Source of the DNA: Pasteurella multocida subsp. multocida OH4807
GTDB lineage: Bacteria; Pseudomonadota; Gammaproteobacteria; Enterobacterales; Pasteurellaceae
Length of the DNA: 64,000 nucleotides
Direction of reading: 5' to 3'
NCBI GenBank assembly: GCA_000973525.1
Contig: CP004391.1
Location: 1,698,001-1,762,000 of the forward strand
In this document: piece by piece, positions 18,981 through 29,359 of the stretch
How the letters are laid out: each line of letters begins with the position of its first letter
Position numbering within the stretch: position 1 is the first letter of the stretch
Made by a program: the position numbers and the translations under genes
The notes under the pieces: model-generated
Seen by the model: the letters and a program-made list of their open reading frames with translations, nothing else
What the model was told of the DNA's origin: nothing
Database searches by the model: none

Positions 18981-20277
18981 TCATCCTCGCCAAGTTGCCG
19001 TTGCGACAATGGTTGGCACGGCAATTGAGTATTTTGATAATTATATTTATGCCATGGCAGCGGTATTGGTTTTTAACCATCAATTTTTCCACAGTGCTGA
19101 TCCTGTTAGTAATGAACTTGCTTCCTTGTCTACTTTAGCACTTGCATTTTTTGCCCGCCCTTTTGGCGCCATGCTATTCGGACACTTCGGTGATAAAATT
19201 GGACGTAAAAAATCCCTGATCGCGTCATTATTATTAATGGGCGTTTCCACTGTCTCTATTGGTTTATTACCGAACTATGCCGACATTGGCATTTGGGCAA
19301 CGGTGCTGCTTTGTCTCTGCCGTGTTGGTCAAGGCATTGGCTTAGGGGGAGAATGGGGTGGTGCCGCTTTAGTTGCCATAGAAAATGCCCCAGCAGAAAA
19401 ACGAGCCTGGTACGGTATATTTCCACAACTGGGGGCACCAGTTGGCTTGCTCTTAGCAAATGGCGCATTTTTCGCGGTAGGGAACATTTTTGGGCAAGAT
19501 GCGTTAGTCGAATGGGCGTGGCGTATTCCGTTTATTGCCTCTGCTGTGTTAGTGATCATCGGTTGGTATGTCCGTGCTAAAATCCATGAAAGTGTGGTCT
19601 TTTCTGAAGTAGAAAAACAAGGTAAAACCCACAGGTTCCCAATCAAAGCGGTCTTTACTCAACACTTCAAACCCTTTATGACCAGTATCTTTTTAGCGAC
19701 CGCGGGTTATGTGCTATTCTATATTTTGGCGGCATTTGCTCAAATCTACGCGAAAAGCCCAACGACCCTTTCTGCTGCAGGGCACCCCATGGGTCTAGGC
19801 TTACAGGCGAGTACCTTTACTGCTTTTTTATTGATCACCTCAGTCATTTTCGGGTGCTCGATTGCTTTTTCTGGCATTTACGCTGACAAAATTGGGCGGC
19901 GTCGTTTAATGCAATATGTCAGCATCGCCACACTGATTTTTGGGCTTATCTTACCGCTCTTTTTAAGTGAAGGTACCCCTGCTAGCGTATTTGCATTTTT
20001 AGCCATTGGATTCATGATTATGGGAATGTCTTTTGGTCCGATGGCCGTGTTGTTGCCCGAATTATTTCCAACAGAAGTCCGTTATTCTGGGGCATCCATC
20101 GCTTACAATTTTGCTGGAATTTTAGGGGCAAGTGTCGCCACCATTGTCGCGATGAAAATTAATGCGAACTTTGGTTTAATTGGCGTAGGCTTGTACCTTG
20201 CTGCAAATGCGTTGATTTCGTTGATTGCGGTCACGCAAATTACTGAAACAAAACAATGTGATCTGCAAAATATTTGA
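18973..20277 (+). CDS. MFS transporter, metabolite:H+ symporter type
   Basis: A 434-residue twelve-helix MFS protein of the ProP/ShiA-like MHS family. The first loop has the signature FGHFGDKIGRKKSL near residue 75 and the second half has GIYADKIGRRRLM. The N-terminus NHPRQVAVATMVGTAIEYFDNY is typical of MHS carriers. It overlaps thiE by eight bases, so it is the last gene of the thiMDE unit, which suggests transport of a thiamine-related compound. The substrate is inferred from position only. Haemophilus has the same gene after thiE. Confidence 0.85.
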   Translation: MRNHPRQVAVATMVGTAIEYFDNYIYAMAAVLVFNHQFFHSADPVSNELASLSTLALAFFARPFGAMLFGHFGDKIGRKKSLIASLLLMGVSTVSIGLLPNYADIGIWATVLLCLCRVGQGIGLGGEWGGAALVAIENAPAEKRAWYGIFPQLGAPVGLLLANGAFFAVGNIFGQDALVEWAWRIPFIASAVLVIIGWYVRAKIHESVVFSEVEKQGKTHRFPIKAVFTQHFKPFMTSIFLATAGYVLFYILAAFAQIYAKSPTTLSAAGHPMGLGLQASTFTAFLLITSVIFGCSIAFSGIYADKIGRRRLMQYVSIATLIFGLILPLFLSEGTPASVFAFLAIGFMIMGMSFGPMAVLLPELFPTEVRYSGASIAYNFAGILGASVATIVAMKINANFGLIGVGLYLAANALISLIAVTQITETKQCDLQNI

Positions 20278-20400
20278 GACAACACGGCGTGCGATTGTAC
20301 ACCTAAAGCCGATCACACGCCGTTATCTACTGGCAGAAAAATAAATTGAATTTTCCGAAAAAAACAGGTAATTTTCACCCCTCTTTTCACTCTATTCTGA

Positions 20401-20991
<591 letters not shown>

Positions 20992-21018
20992 CTCCTTACT
21001 CGTGACATAATACACCGA

Positions 21019-21050
21019 CCTTCAATTTGCGCTGCAGATTGAAGGTTTTC
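21019..21050 (+). terminator. Terminator after yqhA-like gene
   Basis: CCTTCAAT and ATTGAAGG make an 8-base stem around an 11-base loop, followed by TTTTCTTTTTTC. Confidence 0.8.
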
Positions 21051-21236
21051 TTTTTTCTCTAGGTTGGGTTACCTCAAAAACGATCAAACAATAAACGACT
21101 CAGACCGCACGCCATAACCTCGTTTTCATCTCATATGGTCAGTACAATTGTGCCAAATATTGATTATCCTTTAAAAGCAAAATAGAGTAGAATAATGCGT
21201 AACTATAAGTCTTAATTCACTGAGGAGTAAATCATT

Positions 21237-23243
21237 ATGGCAACTCGTAAAGAACTGGCAAATGCGATCCGTTTTTTAAGTATGGATGCAGTGCAAAAAG
21301 CAAAATCAGGCCACCCTGGTGCGCCAATGGGAATGGCAGATATTGCAGAAGTATTATGGCGTGACTTCTTAAAACACAATCCAACTAATCCAAAATGGTT
21401 CGATCGCGACCGTTTCATTCTGTCAAATGGTCACGGTTCAATGTTAATTTATAGCCTATTGCATTTAACAGGTTATGATTTGTCTATTGATGATTTAAAA
21501 CAATTCCGTCAATTACATTCTAAAACACCAGGTCACCCTGAATATGGTTATGCACCAGGTGTTGAAACCACTACTGGTCCTTTAGGTCAAGGGATCACTA
21601 ACGCAGTGGGTTTTGCGATTGCAGAAAAAACCTTTGCACACCAATTTAACCGCCCTGGCCACGACATCATTGACCACTACACTTACGTATTCTTAGGTGA
21701 TGGTTGCTTAATGGAAGGTATCTCACACGAAGCGTGTTCATTAGCGGGGACTTTAGGCTTAGGCAAATTAATCGCATTCTACGATGACAACAACATCTCT
21801 ATCGATGGTCACGTTGATGGTTGGTTCACTGATGATACGCAAAAACGCTTCGAGTCTTATGGCTGGCACGTGATTCCTGCAATTGATGGTCACAACGCTG
21901 AACAAATCGTTGAAGCAGTGAAAAAAGCACAAGCAGAAAAAGACAAACCAACTTTAATTATTTGTAAAACGATCATTGGTTTTGGTTCACCAAACAAATC
22001 AAATTCACACGATTCTCACGGTGCACCATTAGGCGATGAAGAAATCGCATTAACTCGTAAAGCATTAAATTGGGATCACGCACCGTTTGAAATCCCAGCG
22101 GATATCTATGCAGAATGGGATGCAAAAGCAAAAGGGGATAAAGCAGAAAAAGCGTGGGACGAAAAATTTGCCGCTTATACGAAAGCGTATCCTGAATTAG
22201 CGGCAGAGTTCACTCGTCGTGTAAACGCGGAATTACCCACAAACTGGGCGGCAGAATCCCAAGCATTCATCGAAAAATTACAAGCGAACCCAGCCAACAT
22301 TGCAAGCCGTAAAGCCTCACAAAATGCGATCGAAGCTTACGCAAAATTATTACCTGAATTTTTAGGTGGTTCAGCTGACTTAGCAAGCTCAAACTTAACG
22401 TTATGGTCAGGTTCAAAACCAATTCGTGCCGTTGAAAACGCAGACGGTAACTACATCAACTACGGTGTACGTGAATTCGGTATGTCTGCCATTATGAATG
22501 GTATTGCATTACACGGTGGCTTCATTCCTTACGGCGCAACCTTCTTAATGTTTATGGAATACGCACACAACGCCGTACGTATGGCAGCATTAATGAAACA
22601 ACGTTCATTATTCGTTTACACCCACGACTCTATCGGTCTTGGTGAAGACGGTCCAACACACCAACCCGTTGAGCAAACTTCCGCATTACGCTTAATTCCA
22701 AATCTTGAAACATGGCGTCCTTGTGACCAAGTGGAATCTGCAGTAGCGTGGAAAGCAGCAGTTGAACGTAAAGATGGCCCAAGTGCATTGATCTTTACTC
22801 GTCAAAACTTGGCACAAATGGACCGCACTTCTGAGCAATTAGCGAATGTGGCACGCGGTGGTTATGTCCTACGTCAATGCTGTGAAAAAGGCGATTGCCC
22901 AGATTTAATCTTAATCGCAACGGGTTCTGAAGTCGAATTAGCGATGAAAGCAGCAGACGTGTTAGACGCAGAAAGCTTGAAAGTTCGTGTAGTTTCTATG
23001 CCAAGCACTAACGTGTTCGACAAACAAGATGCGGCATATCGTGAAAGCGTATTACCAAGCAACGTGACCAAACGTGTTGCGATCGAAGCGGGCATAGCTG
23101 ACTTCTGGTACAAATACGTTGGCTTTAACGGTCGTGTAGTAGGTATGAATAGCTTCGGTGAATCAGCGCCAGCGGATCAATTATTCAAGCTTTTCGGCTT
23201 CACCGTAGAAAACGTTGTGGCGAAAGCAAAAGAAATTCTGTAA
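21237..23243 (+). CDS. tkt: Transketolase
   Basis: Transketolase moves two-carbon units between sugar phosphates in the pentose phosphate pathway using TPP and Mg2+. The 668-residue protein has the usual three domains: [20 protein letters not shown] near residue 23, the TPP-binding [18 protein letters not shown] near 155 with [24 protein letters not shown] near 408, and [11 protein letters not shown] near 470. TGAGGAG lies upstream of the ATG. Its cofactor links it loosely to the thiamine genes nearby, but no riboswitch was seen here. Confidence 0.97.
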   Translation: MATRKELANAIRFLSMDAVQKAKSGHPGAPMGMADIAEVLWRDFLKHNPTNPKWFDRDRFILSNGHGSMLIYSLLHLTGYDLSIDDLKQFRQLHSKTPGHPEYGYAPGVETTTGPLGQGITNAVGFAIAEKTFAHQFNRPGHDIIDHYTYVFLGDGCLMEGISHEACSLAGTLGLGKLIAFYDDNNISIDGHVDGWFTDDTQKRFESYGWHVIPAIDGHNAEQIVEAVKKAQAEKDKPTLIICKTIIGFGSPNKSNSHDSHGAPLGDEEIALTRKALNWDHAPFEIPADIYAEWDAKAKGDKAEKAWDEKFAAYTKAYPELAAEFTRRVNAELPTNWAAESQAFIEKLQANPANIASRKASQNAIEAYAKLLPEFLGGSADLASSNLTLWSGSKPIRAVENADGNYINYGVREFGMSAIMNGIALHGGFIPYGATFLMFMEYAHNAVRMAALMKQRSLFVYTHDSIGLGEDGPTHQPVEQTSALRLIPNLETWRPCDQVESAVAWKAAVERKDGPSALIFTRQNLAQMDRTSEQLANVARGGYVLRQCCEKGDCPDLILIATGSEVELAMKAADVLDAESLKVRVVSMPSTNVFDKQDAAYRESVLPSNVTKRVAIEAGIADFWYKYVGFNGRVVGMNSFGESAPADQLFKLFGFTVENVVAKAKEIL

Positions 23244-23580
23244 TCTGAATTTTAGCTAAAACTAACTCTGCACGTTATTTGGTTAACGTGCAGAGTTTTT
23301 TATGCTTGATTTAAGCCAGTGGCTAAACACGATCGCGCCTTTCATCATTCAATGCACTTTCCTCGCCTTTGTGCGCTGACTTTTTATTTCAACACCACAT
23401 TTTCTATTTTAAAAACTAAAAAACATCCAAGCCTTTTACTTTTTTATTAGGCAATACCACATGATTTTTAACTTTTGTTGTTTTTTAAACAAAAACACTT
23501 GCTTTTGTCCAACTGATCTTGTAATTAAGTAACCTTATTCAAACACAATATTATTCACTTTTTTATATAAGGAACAGGTT
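23244..23580 (+). other. 337-base tkt-asd intergenic region
   Basis: The first part holds the tkt terminator. After it a 25-codon frame (23302-23379) starts inside the T-run without a ribosome-binding site, so I do not call it a gene. The remaining 200 bases are AT-rich and end in the asd ribosome-binding site AAGGAACAGG. I see no riboswitch or clear operator. Confidence 0.6.
23264..23301 (+). terminator. Terminator after tkt
   Basis: AACTCTGCACGTTA and TAACGTGCAGAGTT form a perfect 14-base stem with a six-base loop followed by a T-run. Confidence 0.93.
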
Positions 23581-24690
23581 ATGCAAAACGTTGGTTTTAT
23601 CGGTTGGCGTGGAATGGTGGGATCCGTATTAATGGATCGTATGCAAGAAGAAAATGACTTCGTGAACATCAATCCCGTCTTTTTTACCACATCACAAGCA
23701 GGTCAAAAAGCACCAACATTCGCGGGCAAAGAAGCGGGTGAGTTGAAAGATGCATTTGATATCGCAGAACTACAAAAATTAGATATTATCGTGACTTGCC
23801 AAGGTGGTGATTATACCAATGATGTGTATCCAAAATTACGCGCAGCAGGCTGGAACGGTTATTGGATTGACGCAGCGTCTGCACTGCGTATGGAAAAAGA
23901 GGCGATTATCGTGCTTGACCCCGTGAACCAACATGTCATCCGCGAAGGCTTAAAAAACGGCATTAAAACTTACGTTGGCGGTAACTGCACTGTGAGCTTA
24001 ATGTTAATGGCATTAGGTGGTTTATTCGAACGTGATTTAGTGGAATGGGTATCGGTAGCCACTTACCAAGCGGCAAGTGGCGCGGGTGCGAAAAATATGC
24101 GTGAATTGTTGGTACAAATGGGTCAACTTGAAGATAGCGTAAAAGCGGACCTTGAAAACCCTGCCTCATCCATTTTAGACATTGAACGCAAAGTGACTGC
24201 AAAAATGCGTAGTGATTTACCAATCGATAACTTCGGTGCGCCATTGGCAGGCAGCTTAATTCCTTGGATCGACAAACTTTGGGAAGATGGGCAAACCAAA
24301 GAAGAATGGAAAGGTTATGCAGAAACCAACAAAATTCTTGGCTTAGAGGACAGTCCAATTCCTGTTGATGGGTTATGTGTGCGTATCGGCGCATTACGTT
24401 GCCACAGCCAAGCCTTCACGATCAAAATGAAAAAAGATTTACCGCTAGAGGAAATCGAGCAAATTCTCGCAAGCCACAACGAATGGGTAAAAGTCATTCC
24501 AAATGATAAAGAAACCACGTTACGTGAACTCACGCCAACCAAAGTCACGGGCACCCTTTCTGTCCCAGTTGGCCGCTTACGCAAACTCAAAATGGGGCCT
24601 GAATATTTAGCGGCATTCACTGTCGGTGACCAATTATTATGGGGAGCCGCAGAGCCACTTCGTCGTATCTTGAAACAATTAGTGGCTTAA
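23581..24690 (+). CDS. asd: Aspartate-semialdehyde dehydrogenase
   Basis: Asd reduces aspartyl phosphate to the semialdehyde for lysine, threonine, methionine and diaminopimelate. The 369-residue proteobacterial-type enzyme has [37 protein letters not shown], the catalytic Cys in [16 protein letters not shown] near residue 136, and [30 protein letters not shown] precedes the ATG. It is a single-gene unit, with a downstream hairpin built from facing uptake signals. Confidence 0.97.
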   Translation: MQNVGFIGWRGMVGSVLMDRMQEENDFVNINPVFFTTSQAGQKAPTFAGKEAGELKDAFDIAELQKLDIIVTCQGGDYTNDVYPKLRAAGWNGYWIDAASALRMEKEAIIVLDPVNQHVIREGLKNGIKTYVGGNCTVSLMLMALGGLFERDLVEWVSVATYQAASGAGAKNMRELLVQMGQLEDSVKADLENPASSILDIERKVTAKMRSDLPIDNFGAPLAGSLIPWIDKLWEDGQTKEEWKGYAETNKILGLEDSPIPVDGLCVRIGALRCHSQAFTIKMKKDLPLEEIEQILASHNEWVKVIPNDKETTLRELTPTKVTGTLSVPVGRLRKLKMGPEYLAAFTVGDQLLWGAAEPLRRILKQLVA

Positions 24691-24716
24691 TGGTCAGGCT
24701 TTAAGCCATCGCAAAC

Positions 24717-24760
24717 GTGCGGTCAGTCACAAACGCCTGTGGAAACTGACCGCACTTTTT
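24717..24760 (+). terminator. Uptake-signal hairpin after asd
   Basis: GTGCGGTCAGT and ACTGACCGCAC form an 11-base stem around a loop that itself can pair (CACAAACGCCTGTG), followed by TTTTT. It should terminate asd. Confidence 0.8.
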
Positions 24761-24874
24761 CTGTTTTTTCTCCAGTCATGCACTGTCCACTTACCCGCCC
24801 TTGATATTTCAAACCACGTTGCGTTGAAATATGCTATGATGGCATCTATGCTGAGTTTTCATTTAGAGTAGCCT

Positions 24875-25849
24875 ATGATCGAACGCGAACCTCATTTTAC
24901 CCACTTTGCTTTAGCTGAATTGCATCCTTTTGCTGCACAGTTCCCACTGCAAGATGTAAAAGGGAAAAAAGGGGTACGCATTACCTATCGCCACTTCGTT
25001 CAAGATACGCCAACCGAACGTAAATTAATGATTTTGGTGAATGGACGTGCAGAAAATTTACTAAAATGGACAGAGCTGGCGTATGACTTTTATCAACAGG
25101 GATACGATGTATTAGTCTTTGACCATCGTGGTCAGGGATATTCACAACGTTTACTCAAAGATCATGACAAAGGCTATATCGATGAGTTTCGCTTTTATGC
25201 GGATGATTTAGCCATTTTATTAGCAAAAATCACCTCGTTATATTCCTATCAATGTCAACACCTCCTCGCGCATTCACTGGGGGCACTGATTAGCACTTAC
25301 TATCTGGCGAATTATGATCATCAAGTCAACCGTGCTGTATTTTCTGCACCATTTTATGGCATTCCGCTACAGCATTCCTTACGCGATGAACTGATCATTA
25401 ACTTGATGATGTTATTCGGACAAGGCACACGTTATGTCTTTGGTAAAGGGCGATATAAACCTGCGGATTTAGATAAAAATGATCTCAGTTGCTGTCGTAC
25501 CAGAATGAAATGGATGAACCGCATCAATCGCCGTCACCCACAAATCCATTTAGGCGGACCGACTTTCCGTTGGGTGCATTTATGTTTCAATGCGATTAAG
25601 AAACTGCCAAATATTTTGCCACGTATTGAAATCCCAGTTTTAATTTTACAGTCAGAAAAAGAAAAGATTGTCGATAATCAACATTTAGAAAAATTGACTG
25701 CACTTTTACCACAAGGCAAGCTCGTACAAATTGCGCACAGTAAACACGAAATTTTATTTGAACGTGACCCGATTCGAGATGCGGCTTTAAAGCAAATTCA
25801 TCAATTTTTTAATGAAAACCGCGCCAAATCAACACACCCAATGCGGTAA
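24875..25849 (+). CDS. pldB: Lysophospholipase L2-like alpha/beta hydrolase
   Basis: PldB releases fatty acid from lysophospholipids at the inner membrane. The 324-residue protein has the alpha/beta hydrolase plan: VFDHRGQGYSQR near residue 85, the nucleophile in LLAHSLGALIS near residue 132 (AHSLG in place of strict GxSxG), an acid region PVLILQSEKEKIVDN near 250, and the His in AHSKHEILFERD near 288. In E. coli pldB is next to yigL; here the YigL homologue is also near, but opposite in strand, with crcB between. Its 3' end overlaps the broken crcB by 41 bases. Confidence 0.92.
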   Translation: MIEREPHFTHFALAELHPFAAQFPLQDVKGKKGVRITYRHFVQDTPTERKLMILVNGRAENLLKWTELAYDFYQQGYDVLVFDHRGQGYSQRLLKDHDKGYIDEFRFYADDLAILLAKITSLYSYQCQHLLAHSLGALISTYYLANYDHQVNRAVFSAPFYGIPLQHSLRDELIINLMMLFGQGTRYVFGKGRYKPADLDKNDLSCCRTRMKWMNRINRRHPQIHLGGPTFRWVHLCFNAIKKLPNILPRIEIPVLILQSEKEKIVDNQHLEKLTALLPQGKLVQIAHSKHEILFERDPIRDAALKQIHQFFNENRAKSTHPMR

Positions 25850-26191
25850 ACACGAGACAACCCAACACATGTAATGATACAACAGCCATGGCTTCGAGCC
25901 ACTTCTGTTGCAACACATTTTCGATCACTTCCGCACTGAAAGCAGAAAAGGTCGTCAGGCTTCCCAAAAAACCAGTGACTAAAAATAAACGCCATTCGGG
26001 TGACAAGGTGGGGAATTGCCAAAACATGGCTAATGCGACCCCAATGAGTAAACAGCCAAGATAATTGGCGACTAACGTCCCCGCCGAGAAACACGCCAAC
26101 AACGGATTGAGCAATATACTCAATCCATATCGACACAGTGCCCCAATGCTGCACCAAGACTAATGAGTAGACAATTTTGTAATAGATTCAT
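25809..26191 (-). pseudogene. crcB: Fluoride channel CrcB, interrupted by a one-base frameshift
   Basis: CrcB/Fluc exports fluoride as a dual-topology dimer of about 125 residues. From ATG 26191 the frame reads MNLLQNCLLISLGAALG and then stops after a few residues. Shifting by one base at the C-run 26141-26144 restores ALCRYGLSILLNPLL and the rest of a normal CrcB: SAGTLVANYLGC, then LLVTGFLGSLTTFSAFS-like FLVTGFLGSLTTFSAFS with the Phe-box and track Thr residues. The restored length would be 127 residues, exactly typical. One G is missing from a homopolymer, so this is either a true null allele or a sequencing error. No fluoride riboswitch lies upstream; the YigL-like gene ends 34 bases before. 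Confidence 0.88.
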
Positions 26192-26224
26192 CGCACAACG
26201 ATCTCACTGGATATTATCAATTCC

Positions 26225-27040
26225 TCAAAGGTCAAATAGATGACGAAGATAATTGGCAACGGATTCCTGCGCATTCAATCCGATCACTTCCAAATGCGGA
26301 CATGCTGCTTTCAAACGTGGATCAGCGTTCCCCATTACACAGCCTTTCCCGACTTGGCTTAACAACTGCACATCATTCATGCCATCGCCAAAAGCAAGGC
26401 AGTGTTGCATATCATAATCACGACTGGCTAAAACACGTTCTAACGCACTGGCTTTGGAAACATTTTTATTCATCACTTCCAAGCAAACAGGAGTAGAATA
26501 CGTAATGCTAGTACAATCGCCATAAACCGCTTTTAAATGCAGTTCTAATTCGACCAAATCCTGCGGCTCACGCCCAATAAAAAACACTTTCTCAGTATCA
26601 CGTCCATGGTGTTGAGCAAAATCCACCACTTCGTACATAAATCCTGAATCTTGATGATATTTACGTAACTGCGGGACATCAACGTTAATAAACCAGTCAT
26701 CGCCTTGATAAGTATTCACGCAAACACGCTGACGATCAAAAGGTAGATTCATAATCTCAAATGCGGTGGATTCAGGTAAATAATTACGTACTAATAAGTT
26801 ACCTTGTAAATCTTGTGCTCTTGCACCATTTGACGTAATCATGACCGCATGTTCAATATTTACTTTTTGTAAAATAGGGAATAGATCAACATGATTACGA
26901 CCCGTTGCCAACATCACGTCTATCCCTTTAGCCGCGAGTTTTTGTAAGGTATCAATCGTAAAGTCACCAATAACATGATTGGTATTTAATAGCGTCCCAT
27001 CAAGATCTGACACAATGGCACGAAAAGGAAAAGGCTGCAT
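26225..27040 (-). CDS. yigL: HAD-family phosphatase, YigL type
   Basis: A 271-residue Cof-type HAD hydrolase with nucleophile motif VSDLDGTLLNTNH near residue 10, motif II in MITSNGARAQDL near 69, a C2B cap, the Lys of NVSKASALERVL near 197, and motif IV FGDGMNDVQLL near 220. The C-terminal CLEVMNKNVSK and HLEVIGLNAQESV match E. coli YigL, a pyridoxal-phosphate and sugar-phosphate phosphatase, and closeness to pldB supports that. The exact substrate here is inferred. Confidence 0.88.
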   Translation of the reverse strand: MQPFPFRAIVSDLDGTLLNTNHVIGDFTIDTLQKLAAKGIDVMLATGRNHVDLFPILQKVNIEHAVMITSNGARAQDLQGNLLVRNYLPESTAFEIMNLPFDRQRVCVNTYQGDDWFINVDVPQLRKYHQDSGFMYEVVDFAQHHGRDTEKVFFIGREPQDLVELELHLKAVYGDCTSITYSTPVCLEVMNKNVSKASALERVLASRDYDMQHCLAFGDGMNDVQLLSQVGKGCVMGNADPRLKAACPHLEVIGLNAQESVANYLRHLFDL

Positions 27041-27142
27041 AACATATCCTATGATCAGAAAAATTGAGCTTATGATAACACAATAAGCGAAGGACGCTCA
27101 CTAGCGAATAAAACGGAAACAAATCCATGTTCTGATTCAGAA

Positions 27143-27158
27143 ACGAAAACGTTTTCGT
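27143..27158. promoter_or_regulatory. LacI-family-type operator palindrome upstream of the ilv operon
   Basis: ACGAAAACGTTTTCGT is a perfect 16-base palindrome with the central CG typical of LacI/PurR/Cra/RbsR operators. PurR boxes have the form ACGCAAACGTTTGCGT. It lies about 30 bases upstream of the predicted -35 and 116 bases before the leader peptide, and 100 bases upstream of the yigL start on the other strand. The regulator is unknown. Confidence 0.5.
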
Positions 27159-27188
27159 CTTTTTTACGCTTTTGTTAAAAAAAAAGGT

Positions 27189-27216
27189 TTGCGCTGAAAA
27201 AAAAATATGATATGAA
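27189..27216 (+). promoter_or_regulatory. Predicted promoter of the ilv leader and operon
   Basis: TTGCGC (27189-27194), a 16-base spacer containing an A-tract, and TATGAA (27211-27216) lie about 45 bases before the leader-peptide ATG. Motif match only. Confidence 0.45.
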
Positions 27217-27258
27217 TATAAAACACACAACAGCATACTAACTATTTGGACGTGAAAG

Positions 27259-27333
27259 ATGGCATTACGCCCTGCAATCAACATTATTATTAACCTCGTA
27301 GTGAGCATTATCACTGCGGGGCGAGTGCGTTAA
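27259..27333 (+). CDS. ilvL: ilv operon leader peptide
   Basis: A 24-residue ORF, MALRPAINIIINLVVSIITA then GRVR, holds six isoleucine, three valine and two leucine codons clustered in the middle. This is the hallmark of attenuation by branched-chain aminoacyl-tRNA supply. GAAAG lies just upstream of the ATG. A rho-independent attenuator follows at 27372 and ilvG after that. When Ile/Val/Leu-tRNA is scarce, stalling on this peptide should prevent the terminator from forming. Confidence 0.9.
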   Translation: MALRPAINIIINLVVSIITAGRVR

Positions 27334-27371
27334 TGTTTGATTAGCAGTACAACTAAATAGATCAAATATAA

Positions 27372-27402
27372 CCCTCGTCTGACAATCGACGAGGGTTTTT
27401 TT
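27372..27402 (+). terminator. ilv attenuator
   Basis: CCCTCGTC and GACGAGGG form an 8-base GC-rich stem with an eight-base loop, followed by TTTTTTT. It lies between the leader peptide and ilvG and is the expected regulated terminator. Confidence 0.92.
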
Positions 27403-27429
27403 ATCGATAAATTTGTAAGGGTGATTTAT

Positions 27430-29079
27430 ATGAATGGGGCAAGATTAGTCACAGAAAGTTTGAAAGCGCATGGTATCACAACGGTATTTGGCTATCCTGG
27501 TGGCGCCATTATGCCTGTTTATGACGCGCTGTATGATGCAGGTTTAGAACATTTATTATGCCGTAATGAACAGGGCGCTGCCATGGCTGCGATCGGTTAT
27601 GCCAGAGCCAGTGGCAAAGTGGGCGTATGTATCGCAACCTCAGGACCAGGTGCGGCTAACTTAATCACAGGATTGGGGGATGCGTTGATGGACTCTATTC
27701 CCGTTGTCGCAATCACTGGGCAAGTTGCGTCATCCTTAATCGGTACGGATGCCTTTCAGGAAGCTGATGTATTAGGGCTATCTTTAGCATGTACAAAACA
27801 CAGTTTCTTAGTGCAACATATTGAAGAATTACCTGAAGTGATCGCGAAAGCCTTTCATATTGCGGCAAGCGGCAGACCCGGTCCCGTGTTAATTGATATT
27901 CCCAAAGATATACAAGTTGCCCCAACGACACTCAAGCCCGTCGTGTTTACACGTGAGCAACCCGCTGCATTATCTGATGACACATTATCTGCAGCACTCG
28001 CATTATTACAATCAGCAAAACGTCCCGTCATTTATGTCGGGGGCGGTATCGGCATGGCGAATGCTGTTCCTGCATTACGTCACTTTTTAGAAGTCACTCA
28101 AATGCCAAGCGTCTCAACCTTAAAAGGATTGGGCGCGATTAATCCCGACAACCCATACTATATGGGCATGATTGGTATGCACGGAACAAAAGCCGCAAAC
28201 TATGCCGTGCAAGAATGTGATCTGTTGCTTGCTTTTGGTGCGCGCTTTGACGATCGCGTCACGGGGAAATTAGAAACCTTTGCACCTCATGCTAAAGTGA
28301 TTCATGCTGACATTGATATCGCTGAAATCGGAAAGTTACGTCGTCCAGATGTGGCATTGTGTGGTGATATTGCACAAGCGTTAACTACTCTTAGCGTGCC
28401 ATTAACCCTGACAGACTGGCAACAACGTGTTGTCCAACTCAAACAACAGCATGATTTTTGTTATTGCGAAAATCAAGGTGATACTTTTATCAACCCACTC
28501 TGGTTATTGCACACCTTATCACAAAAGAAACCCCAAACCGCTGTGGTCACTACAGATGTAGGACAACATCAAATGTGGTCAGCCCAACATATGCAGCACT
28601 TCGCACCAACAAATTACATTACCTCAGCAGGTTATGGCACGATGGGCTTTGGCTTACCAGCAGCCATTGGGGCGAAGAAAGCACGTCCAGAAGATGAGGT
28701 CATTGTCATTTCGGGTGACGGCTCAATCATGATGAATATTCAAGAATTAGGCTCAATTAAACGCGGTAAAGCCCCTGTTAAAATCGTGTTATTAGATAAC
28801 CAACGTTTAGGGATGGTACGTCAATGGCAAGAGCTGTTCTTTAATGCCCGTTTTAGTAGCACGATTTTAGATGATAACCCGGATTTTGTGATGTTAGCTG
28901 CAGCATTTGGCATCCAAGGTGAACGTATTACCAAAGGGGAAGAAGTCAATGGCGCATTAGATCGCTTATTCGCAAGCAAAGAAGCCTATTTCTTACATGT
29001 CTGTATCCCAAGTAATGAAAATGTTTGGCCATTAGTGCCACCTAATGCGTGTAACATGGACATGTTAGAAAACATGTAA
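27430..29079 (+). CDS. ilvG: Acetolactate synthase II large subunit
   Basis: IlvG is the TPP- and FAD-dependent catalytic subunit that condenses pyruvate with pyruvate or 2-oxobutyrate. It is intact: [14 protein letters not shown], the catalytic Glu in [28 protein letters not shown], and the TPP motif [17 protein letters not shown] with [12 protein letters not shown] use ATG 27430 (MNGARLV, as in E. coli IlvG, 549 residues), with AAGG nine bases upstream; a GTG at 27421 is closer to that site but does not fit the family start. ilvM follows by 29 bases. Confidence 0.96.
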   Translation: MNGARLVTESLKAHGITTVFGYPGGAIMPVYDALYDAGLEHLLCRNEQGAAMAAIGYARASGKVGVCIATSGPGAANLITGLGDALMDSIPVVAITGQVASSLIGTDAFQEADVLGLSLACTKHSFLVQHIEELPEVIAKAFHIAASGRPGPVLIDIPKDIQVAPTTLKPVVFTREQPAALSDDTLSAALALLQSAKRPVIYVGGGIGMANAVPALRHFLEVTQMPSVSTLKGLGAINPDNPYYMGMIGMHGTKAANYAVQECDLLLAFGARFDDRVTGKLETFAPHAKVIHADIDIAEIGKLRRPDVALCGDIAQALTTLSVPLTLTDWQQRVVQLKQQHDFCYCENQGDTFINPLWLLHTLSQKKPQTAVVTTDVGQHQMWSAQHMQHFAPTNYITSAGYGTMGFGLPAAIGAKKARPEDEVIVISGDGSIMMNIQELGSIKRGKAPVKIVLLDNQRLGMVRQWQELFFNARFSSTILDDNPDFVMLAAAFGIQGERITKGEEVNGALDRLFASKEAYFLHVCIPSNENVWPLVPPNACNMDMLENM

Positions 29080-29108
29080 AGTGCGGTCGATTTTGAGGAA
29101 ATTTTTAT

Positions 29109-29339
29109 ATGAAAACGTATCAATTCACATTAGAAGCAAACCAACGTCCAGAAACTCTTGAGCGTATTTTACGTGTGATCCGTCATCGCGGTTTTTATGT
29201 TGTGGCAATGCAAGTACAGACAGAAAATGACAAAGCATATTGTCATTTTACGTTAAAAAGTGAGCGAGCTTTAAGTTTACTCATTAGTCAATTAATTAAA
29301 ATGTACGATGTCTTAACGATTAACCATACTCAAGCATAA
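29109..29339 (+). CDS. ilvM: Acetolactate synthase II small (regulatory) subunit
   Basis: The 76-residue protein is a single ACT domain (QFTLEANQRPETLERILRVI, then RHRGFYVVAMQV) as in IlvM, which stabilises IlvG. The intergenic stretch contains an uptake signal AAGTGCGGT followed by TTTTGAGG; the GAGG serves as ribosome-binding site. Its size is normal. Confidence 0.94.
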   Translation: MKTYQFTLEANQRPETLERILRVIRHRGFYVVAMQVQTENDKAYCHFTLKSERALSLLISQLIKMYDVLTINHTQA

Positions 29340-29359
29340 AACAGATAAGGACGCTGCTC

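Noticed and set aside
23302..23379. 25-codon hydrophobic frame after the tkt terminator
   Set aside because: Its ATG is in the terminator T-run and no ribosome-binding site is present.
25801..26157. 118-codon minus-strand frame over crcB
   Set aside because: Wrong register; the CrcB motifs are in the neighbouring frame.
26192..26224. Fluoride riboswitch before crcB
   Set aside because: Only 33 bases separate crcB from the upstream gene, too short for the aptamer, and no motif is visible.
27000..27314. 104-codon minus-strand frame over the ilv leader
   Set aside because: AT-rich, antisense to the well-supported leader peptide and promoter, Phe/Leu/Ser-biased composition.
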